A DNA stretch of 64,000 bases, from contig NZ_JAZLIO010000015.1 in assembly GCF_045617425.1 (NCBI RefSeq), positions 248,001 to 312,000 on the forward strand. Direction: 5' to 3'. A model generated the notes under the pieces. It did not search any database, had not been told where the DNA came from, and saw only the letters and a list, made by a program, of their open reading frames with translations. Origin of the DNA: Carnobacterium_B sp045617425. GTDB lineage: Bacteria; Bacillota; Bacilli; Lactobacillales; Carnobacteriaceae. The translations under genes were made by a program, and so were the position numbers. Each line of letters opens with the position of its first letter. The stretch's first letter is position 1. This document shows, piece after piece, positions 59,594 through 64,000 of this stretch.

Positions 59594-59962
59594 TTAAAGA
59601 ACTTCTGGAGCAAGTGAAACGATCTTCATGAAGTTGTTGTCACGCAATTCGCGAGCAACTGGTCCAAAGATACGAGTTCCACGTGGGCTCTTATCGTCAC
59701 GGATAATTACACATGCATTTTCATCAAATTTAATGTATGAACCATCTGAACGGCGAGCTCCTGATTTAGTACGAACGATAACTGCACGAACGACCTCACC
59801 TTTTTTGACAACGCCACCTGGTGTTGCATGTTTTACAGTACAAACAATTACATCACCAATGTTAGCGATTTTACGGCCTGATCCGCCTAATACTTTAATA
59901 GTTAAGACTTCACGAGCTCCTGAGTTATCTGCAACTCTCAAACGACTTTCTGTTTGGATCAC
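59594..59962 (-). CDS. rplN: ribosomal protein L14
   Basis: 122 residues. MIQTESRLRVADNSGAREVL and RGTRIFGPVARELRDNNFMK are diagnostic. It lies at the subunit interface. Confidence 0.98.
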   Translation of the reverse strand: MIQTESRLRVADNSGAREVLTIKVLGGSGRKIANIGDVIVCTVKHATPGGVVKKGEVVRAVIVRTKSGARRSDGSYIKFDENACVIIRDDKSPRGTRIFGPVARELRDNNFMKIVSLAPEVL

Positions 59963-60012
59963 TGTGGTATCCTCCTTCCAGATTTGGAAACTATGTTATT
60001 TGTTGGAAAACC

Positions 60013-60279
60013 TTAAACTGTAACAGATTCTTCAACAACTTCTACTAAACGGAAATGTTTTGTAGATGACAACGGACGAGTTTCCATAATTTTTACGATA
60101 TCGCCAATTTTGGCAACATTGTTTTCATCATGTGCTTTATATTTTTTTGAGTATTTAATACGTTTACCGTAACGGCTATGTTTCTTTTGAGTTTCTATTA
60201 CGACAACAATTGTTTTATCCATTTTGTCTGAAACAACTCGGCCTTGGTAGACTTTACGTTGATTACGTTCTTCACTCAT
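60013..60279 (-). CDS. rpsQ: ribosomal protein S17
   Basis: 88 residues from the ATG at 60279 (MSEERNQRKVYQGRVVSDKM), ten bases after AAAGGAGG. The frame is open nine codons further but without a site. An OB-fold protein that binds 16S rRNA. Confidence 0.97.
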   Translation of the reverse strand: MSEERNQRKVYQGRVVSDKMDKTIVVVIETQKKHSRYGKRIKYSKKYKAHDENNVAKIGDIVKIMETRPLSSTKHFRLVEVVEESVTV

Positions 60280-60306
60280 TGTTTGGTGACCTCCTTTGAC
60301 AATCAA

Positions 60307-60501
60307 CTATTTTTGTAATTCAGCTTGACGTAACGCAGTTTTAATACGTGCAATCGATTTGCGAACTTCACTTAAACGAGCAGTATTTTCTAGTTGGCCA
60401 GTAGCTAACTGGAATCTTAGATTGAATAACTCTTCTTTAAATGCTTTTTCTTTCTCAACCATTTCAGCAGTGGTTAACTCTTTAAGTTCATTAGCTTTCA
60501 T
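60307..60501 (-). CDS. rpmC: ribosomal protein L29
   Basis: 64 residues from the ATG at 60501 (MKANELKELTTAEMVEKEKA). It overlaps the end of rplP by 11 bases. A two-helix protein near the exit tunnel. Confidence 0.97.
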   Translation of the reverse strand: MKANELKELTTAEMVEKEKAFKEELFNLRFQLATGQLENTARLSEVRKSIARIKTALRQAELQK

Positions 60502-60925
60502 TCGATTCACCACCAATTTCTTTACGTTTTACAATCTTAGTTTTAACAGGTAGTTTATGAGAAGCTAAACGAAGTGCTTCACGAGCTACTTCTTCTGAAA
60601 CTCCATCAACTTCAAACATGATTTTTCCACGTTTAACTGGTGCAACCCAACCTTCAGGTGCTCCTTTACCAGAACCCATACGAACTCCAATTGCTTTAGA
60701 CGTATATGATTTATGAGGGAAGATTTTAATCCATACTTTCCCACCACGTTTCATGTAACGTGTCATTGCGATACGAGATGCTTCAATCTGACGGTTTGTA
60801 ATCCATTTTGACTCTACGGCTTGTAAACCCCACTCACCAAAAGTTACTTCTTTCCCACCTTTAGCTTCACCGCGCATTTTACCTCTAAATTCACGACGGA
60901 ATTTTACACGTTTAGGTACTAACAT
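60491..60925 (-). CDS. rplP: ribosomal protein L16
   Basis: 144 residues. MLVPKRVKFRREFRGKMRGE, and RMGSGKGAPEGWVAPVKRGK. It lies near the A-site tRNA. It starts two bases after rpsC ends. Confidence 0.98.
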   Translation of the reverse strand: MLVPKRVKFRREFRGKMRGEAKGGKEVTFGEWGLQAVESKWITNRQIEASRIAMTRYMKRGGKVWIKIFPHKSYTSKAIGVRMGSGKGAPEGWVAPVKRGKIMFEVDGVSEEVAREALRLASHKLPVKTKIVKRKEIGGESNES

Positions 60926-60927
60926 GA

Positions 60928-61584
60928 TTATTTCCCTCCTTTCTCAGTGTTCTTTTTTGCAGGAAGAACTTCTCCACGGTAGATCCAAACTTTTATACCT
61001 AGTTTACCGTAAGTTGTAGCTGCTTCTTCCCATGCGTAGTCGATGTCGGCACGCAATGTATGAAGAGGAACAGTTCCTTCTGAATGTGTTTCGCTACGAG
61101 CGATATCTGCACCATTTAAACGGCCAGAAACCATTGTTTTAATACCTTTAGCTCCAGCACGCATTGTGCGTTGGATAGCTTGTTTTTGAGCACGACGGAA
61201 AGCAACACGGCTTTCTAGTTGACGAGCAATTCCTTCGCCGACTAATTTAGCGTCTAGGTCAGGGCGTTTGATTTCCACAATGTTGATGTGAACTCTTTTG
61301 CCTGTTAAATCATTTAATTTTTTACGTAATGCGTCAACTTCAGACCCACCTTTACCAATAACCATTCCTGGTTTAGCAGTGTGAACTGAAACGTTAACAC
61401 GGTTAGCAGCACGCTCAATTTCTACTTTAGAAACAGAAGCTTCGCTTAATTTTTTTGCAATATATTCGCGGATAGCGATATCTTCGTGTAAATAGTTTGC
61501 GAAATCTTTTTCTGCATACCATTTAGAATCCCAATCGCGGATGATACCTACACGTAAGCCTGTTGGATTAATTTTTTGACCCAC
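60928..61584 (-). CDS. rpsC: ribosomal protein S3
   Basis: 218 residues. MGQKINPTGLRVGIIRDWDS, a KH domain with GMVIGKGGSEVDAL, and the C-terminal IDYAWEEAATTYGKLGIKVW. It forms part of the mRNA entry tunnel. Confidence 0.98.
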   Translation of the reverse strand: MGQKINPTGLRVGIIRDWDSKWYAEKDFANYLHEDIAIREYIAKKLSEASVSKVEIERAANRVNVSVHTAKPGMVIGKGGSEVDALRKKLNDLTGKRVHINIVEIKRPDLDAKLVGEGIARQLESRVAFRRAQKQAIQRTMRAGAKGIKTMVSGRLNGADIARSETHSEGTVPLHTLRADIDYAWEEAATTYGKLGIKVWIYRGEVLPAKKNTEKGGK

Positions 61585-61587
61585 AGA

Positions 61588-61944
61588 TTATCCCTCCTTC
61601 TTTTCAGATACCACTACTGTAATGTGGCTTGTGCGTTTCAAGATTGGTGCAGCTGATCCTTTTGCACGTGGACGGAAACGTTTCATCGTTGGTCCTTCGT
61701 TAACATAAGCTTCGCTTACTACCAAATTTTCTACGTCTAAGTCGTAGTTATGTTCTGCATTAGCAATTGCTGACATTAAAACTTTTTCGATTGCTGGTGA
61801 AGCACCACGTGGAGTGAATTTCAAAATTGAAATTGCTTCTCCGATGCTTTTCCCTCTAATAAGATCGACAACTAAACGAACTTTACGAGCTGCAATACGA
61901 ACAGTTTTAGCAGTTGCTTTAGCTTCTGTAATTTGTTCTGCCAT
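61588..61944 (-). CDS. rplV: ribosomal protein L22
   Basis: 118 residues. VRIAARKVRLVVDLIRGKSI, and the loop region EGPTMKRFRPRAKGSA that lines the exit tunnel and is the usual place of macrolide-resistance changes; no such change is evident by eye. Confidence 0.98.
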   Translation of the reverse strand: MAEQITEAKATAKTVRIAARKVRLVVDLIRGKSIGEAISILKFTPRGASPAIEKVLMSAIANAEHNYDLDVENLVVSEAYVNEGPTMKRFRPRAKGSAAPILKRTSHITVVVSEKKEG

Positions 61945-61967
61945 ATCGAGTTATCCTCCTCTCAAAA

Positions 61968-62246
61968 TTAACGTTTAGTTTTTTTATCATCCGCAGTGTG
62001 ACCGCGGTATGTTCTTGTTGGTGCAAATTCACCTAATTTGTGTCCGACCATATCTTCTTGAATGTAAACTGGTACATGCTTGCGTCCATCATAGACTGCG
62101 ATTGTGTAACCAATGAAACTCGGGAAAATTGTTGAACGACGTGACCAAGTTTTAACGACAGATTTCTTTTCGCCTTCGGCCATTGCATTCATTTTTTTCA
62201 TTAAGTGTTCATCGACAAAAGGTCCTTTTTTAAGACTACGACCCAT
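61968..62246 (-). CDS. rpsS: ribosomal protein S19
   Basis: 92 residues from the ATG at 62246 (MGRSLKKGPFVDEHLMKKMN), after GGAAGGAGG. VGHKLGEFAPTRTYRGH is conserved. It lies in the head of the small subunit. Confidence 0.98.
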   Translation of the reverse strand: MGRSLKKGPFVDEHLMKKMNAMAEGEKKSVVKTWSRRSTIFPSFIGYTIAVYDGRKHVPVYIQEDMVGHKLGEFAPTRTYRGHTADDKKTKR

Positions 62247-62300
62247 GGGTGAACCTCCTTCCATTCCTTAGGAAAGTTGGAAAAACCAACTAACCTAGGT

Positions 62301-63134
62301 TTATTTTGTTTTACGACGACGTGTAATAAATTTATTAGATTGAGCTTTCTTGTTACGTGTTTTCAATCCAAGAGCAGGTTTACCCCATGGAGTCATTGGA
62401 CCAGCATGTCCGATTGGAGCTTTACCTTCACCACCACCGTGTGGGTGATCGTTAGGGTTCATTACAGAACCACGAACAGTTGGGCGTTTGCCTAACCAAC
62501 GAGAACGTCCAGCTTTACCAATGTTGATCAATTCATGTTGTTCGTTACCAACAGAACCAATTGTTGCACGACAAGTTCCTAAGATTAGACGAACTTCACC
62601 TGAGTTTAAGCGGATCATTACGTATTTGCCTTCTTTACCTAACACTTGCGCGCTAGTTCCAGCTGAACGAACTAATTGTCCACCTTTACCTGGTTTCATT
62701 TCAATATTGTGGATTACAGTACCAGCAGGAATGTTTTCTAATAGAAGAGCATTTCCTGTTTTGATATCTACTGATTCTCCTGAAACGATTTGTTGTCCTA
62801 CTTGGATTCCTTTAGGTGCGATGATGTATGTTTTAATACCATCAACGTATTGTACTAAAGCAATGTTAGCTGAGCGATTTGGATCGTACTCAATAGTTTT
62901 GATGATACCCACGATACCGTCTTTATTACGTTTAAAGTCGATAACACGGTAATTACGTTTGTGTCCGCCACCACGGTGACGTACCATGATTTTACCAGCA
63001 TTGTTACGTCCGGCTTTTCTTTTGTTTGGTTCCAACAATGTCTTTTCAGGCGTTGTTGAAGTGATTTCTGCGAAATCAGAACCAGTCATATTACGACGGC
63101 CGTTTGTGGTAGGTTTGTACTTTCTAATACCCAC
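62301..63134 (-). CDS. rplB: ribosomal protein L2
   Basis: 277 residues. MGIRKYKPTTNGRRNMTGSD, and VMNPNDHPHGGGEGKAPIG with the conserved histidine needed for peptidyl transfer. Full length. Confidence 0.98.
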   Translation of the reverse strand: MGIRKYKPTTNGRRNMTGSDFAEITSTTPEKTLLEPNKRKAGRNNAGKIMVRHRGGGHKRNYRVIDFKRNKDGIVGIIKTIEYDPNRSANIALVQYVDGIKTYIIAPKGIQVGQQIVSGESVDIKTGNALLLENIPAGTVIHNIEMKPGKGGQLVRSAGTSAQVLGKEGKYVMIRLNSGEVRLILGTCRATIGSVGNEQHELINIGKAGRSRWLGKRPTVRGSVMNPNDHPHGGGEGKAPIGHAGPMTPWGKPALGLKTRNKKAQSNKFITRRRKTK

Positions 63135-63171
63135 GTGTTTTACCTCCCGATGTTTATTTTCAAAGCTTTAA

Positions 63172-63456
63172 TTAAGCTTCAAACAATTCGATTTCTTTTG
63201 ATTCAGTTGTTAAAGTTACGATTGCTTTACGACGTTTTTTAGTGTATCCAGTATGTTTACCCATACGTTTTAATTTTCCACGTACGTTCATGATGTTAAC
63301 ATTAGAAACTTTTACGTCAAAAATTTCTTCAATCGCTTGTTTTACTTGAGTTTTATTTGCGCGAACATCCACTTCGAAAGTGTATTTTTTGTTATCTTGA
63401 GCAGCCATTGCTGCTTCAGTGATAATTGGGCGCAAGATTACGTCACGTACATCCAT
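63172..63456 (-). CDS. rplW: ribosomal protein L23
   Basis: 94 residues. MDVRDVILRPIITEAAMAAQ, then FDVKVSNVNIMNVRGKLKRM. It docks trigger factor and SRP at the exit tunnel. It overlaps rplD by one base. Confidence 0.98.
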   Translation of the reverse strand: MDVRDVILRPIITEAAMAAQDNKKYTFEVDVRANKTQVKQAIEEIFDVKVSNVNIMNVRGKLKRMGKHTGYTKKRRKAIVTLTTESKEIELFEA

Positions 63457-64000
63457 TATTGAAGAACCTCCTCTAGCTTAGTTAGAGCAGTTTGTGTCAA
63501 AATCAATTTTTCATGCGCTACAACATCTAACACAGTAACATTATCAAAAGCTACAACTTTAACTCCTGGAAGGTTACGGGCAGATAATGTTGCGAAATCA
63601 TTGTCGTTTTCTACTACGATAAACGCTTTAGAATCAACATTTAGATTTTTTAACACTTGTGCAAATTCTTTAGTTTTTGGTGCATCAAAGTTCAATGCGT
63701 CAACAACGATTAAATCTCCGCTTACTACTTTAGTAGAAAGAACAGATTTGATTGCTAAGCGACGAACTTTTTTAGGAAGTTTGTAGCTGTATGAACGTGG
63801 AGTTGGTCCGAAGACGATTCCACCACCGCGCCATTGTGGAGATCTGATTGACCCTTGACGAGCACGACCAGTTCCTTTTTGAGCCCACGGTTTACGTCCA
63901 CCACCGCGTACTGCACTGCGGTTTTTAACTGCGTGATTTCCTTGTCTTAATGAAGCACGTTGCATGATGATTGCATCAAAAACAACGTTTTCGTTTGGTT
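63456..64000 (-). CDS. rplD: ribosomal protein L4, 5' part outside the window
   Basis: About 181 C-terminal codons of L4: NENVVFDAIIMQRASLRQ, GGGRKPWAQKGTGRARQGSI (tunnel loop) and IVVDALNFDAPKTKEFAQ. The frame is open to the window end, so the start and the first 25 or so residues lie beyond 64000. The ATG within (63965) is internal. In many bacteria L4 also regulates the S10 operon. Confidence 0.97.
   Translation of the reverse strand, partial: PNENVVFDAIIMQRASLRQGNHAVKNRSAVRGGGRKPWAQKGTGRARQGSIRSPQWRGGGIVFGPTPRSYSYKLPKKVRRLAIKSVLSTKVVSGDLIVVDALNFDAPKTKEFAQVLKNLNVDSKAFIVVENDNDFATLSARNLPGVKVVAFDNVTVLDVVAHEKLILTQTALTKLEEVLQ

Overview
The window is a low-GC Firmicute chromosome segment from the Lactobacillales, most like Carnobacterium or a close enterococcal relative. 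This rests on the S10-spc-alpha ribosomal cluster running into ecfA1-ecfA2-ecfT-truA-rplM-rpsI, the zinc-ribbon S14, the frequent TTG starts behind strong AGGAGG sites, and the A+T-rich spacers. The genus is inferred by resemblance only.

Bases 1-31,500 are an accessory 'cassette' zone of mostly single genes: a diguanylate cyclase, a beta-lactamase-like serine hydrolase, a glycosyltransferase, four GNAT acetyltransferases, an ABC exporter with a double-MerR regulator, a fluoride-resistance operon (antiporter plus CLC-F type channel behind a fluoride riboswitch), a MarR/nitroreductase/monooxygenase operon, a Na+/alanine symporter, MepB, DinB, an HNH-like protein and many tiny membrane proteins. 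An approximately 31-bp imperfect palindrome (half-site ATACATGAAATTA) recurs at least 17 times here, usually just after a stop codon, and is absent from the rest of the window. Wreckage is common: toxin-antitoxin fragments (DinJ/YafQ, RelE, two copies of another RelE/ParE-like toxin end), plasmid mobilisation genes (oriT-like repeat, mobC, relaxase, mobB-like) and frameshifted small genes. Two inverted segments (about 6.7-9.2 kb and 28.0-29.3 kb) share both flanks but carry different cargo genes.

Bases 31,600-45,000 are a defence-rich island on the upstream side of rpsI: a Sau3AI-like GATC restriction enzyme with a divergent cytosine methyltransferase, a DGQHR-domain protein with a membrane partner, a decayed duplicate of rpsI, an SPFH protein broken by one stop codon, a four-helix membrane protein, and a unit made of an XRE regulator, an ImmA/IrrE-type protease, an unrecognised 385-residue protein and a coiled-coil-TIR protein. 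A TTAGACA heptamer occurs in front of both the regulator and the effector pair, which ties them together. This last unit is my best candidate for an undescribed system.

Bases 45,000-64,000 are core chromosome on the minus strand: rpsI, rplM (own promoter and leader), a GNAT gene, truA, the ECF energy-coupling module, then rplQ, rpoA, rpsK, rpsM, rpmJ, infA, adk, secY, rplO, rpmD, rpsE, rplR, rplF, rpsH, rpsN, rplE, rplX, rplN, rpsQ, rpmC, rplP, rpsC, rplV, rpsS, rplB, rplW and a partial rplD cut by the window end. No tRNA, rRNA, CRISPR array, integrase or intact transposase was seen.
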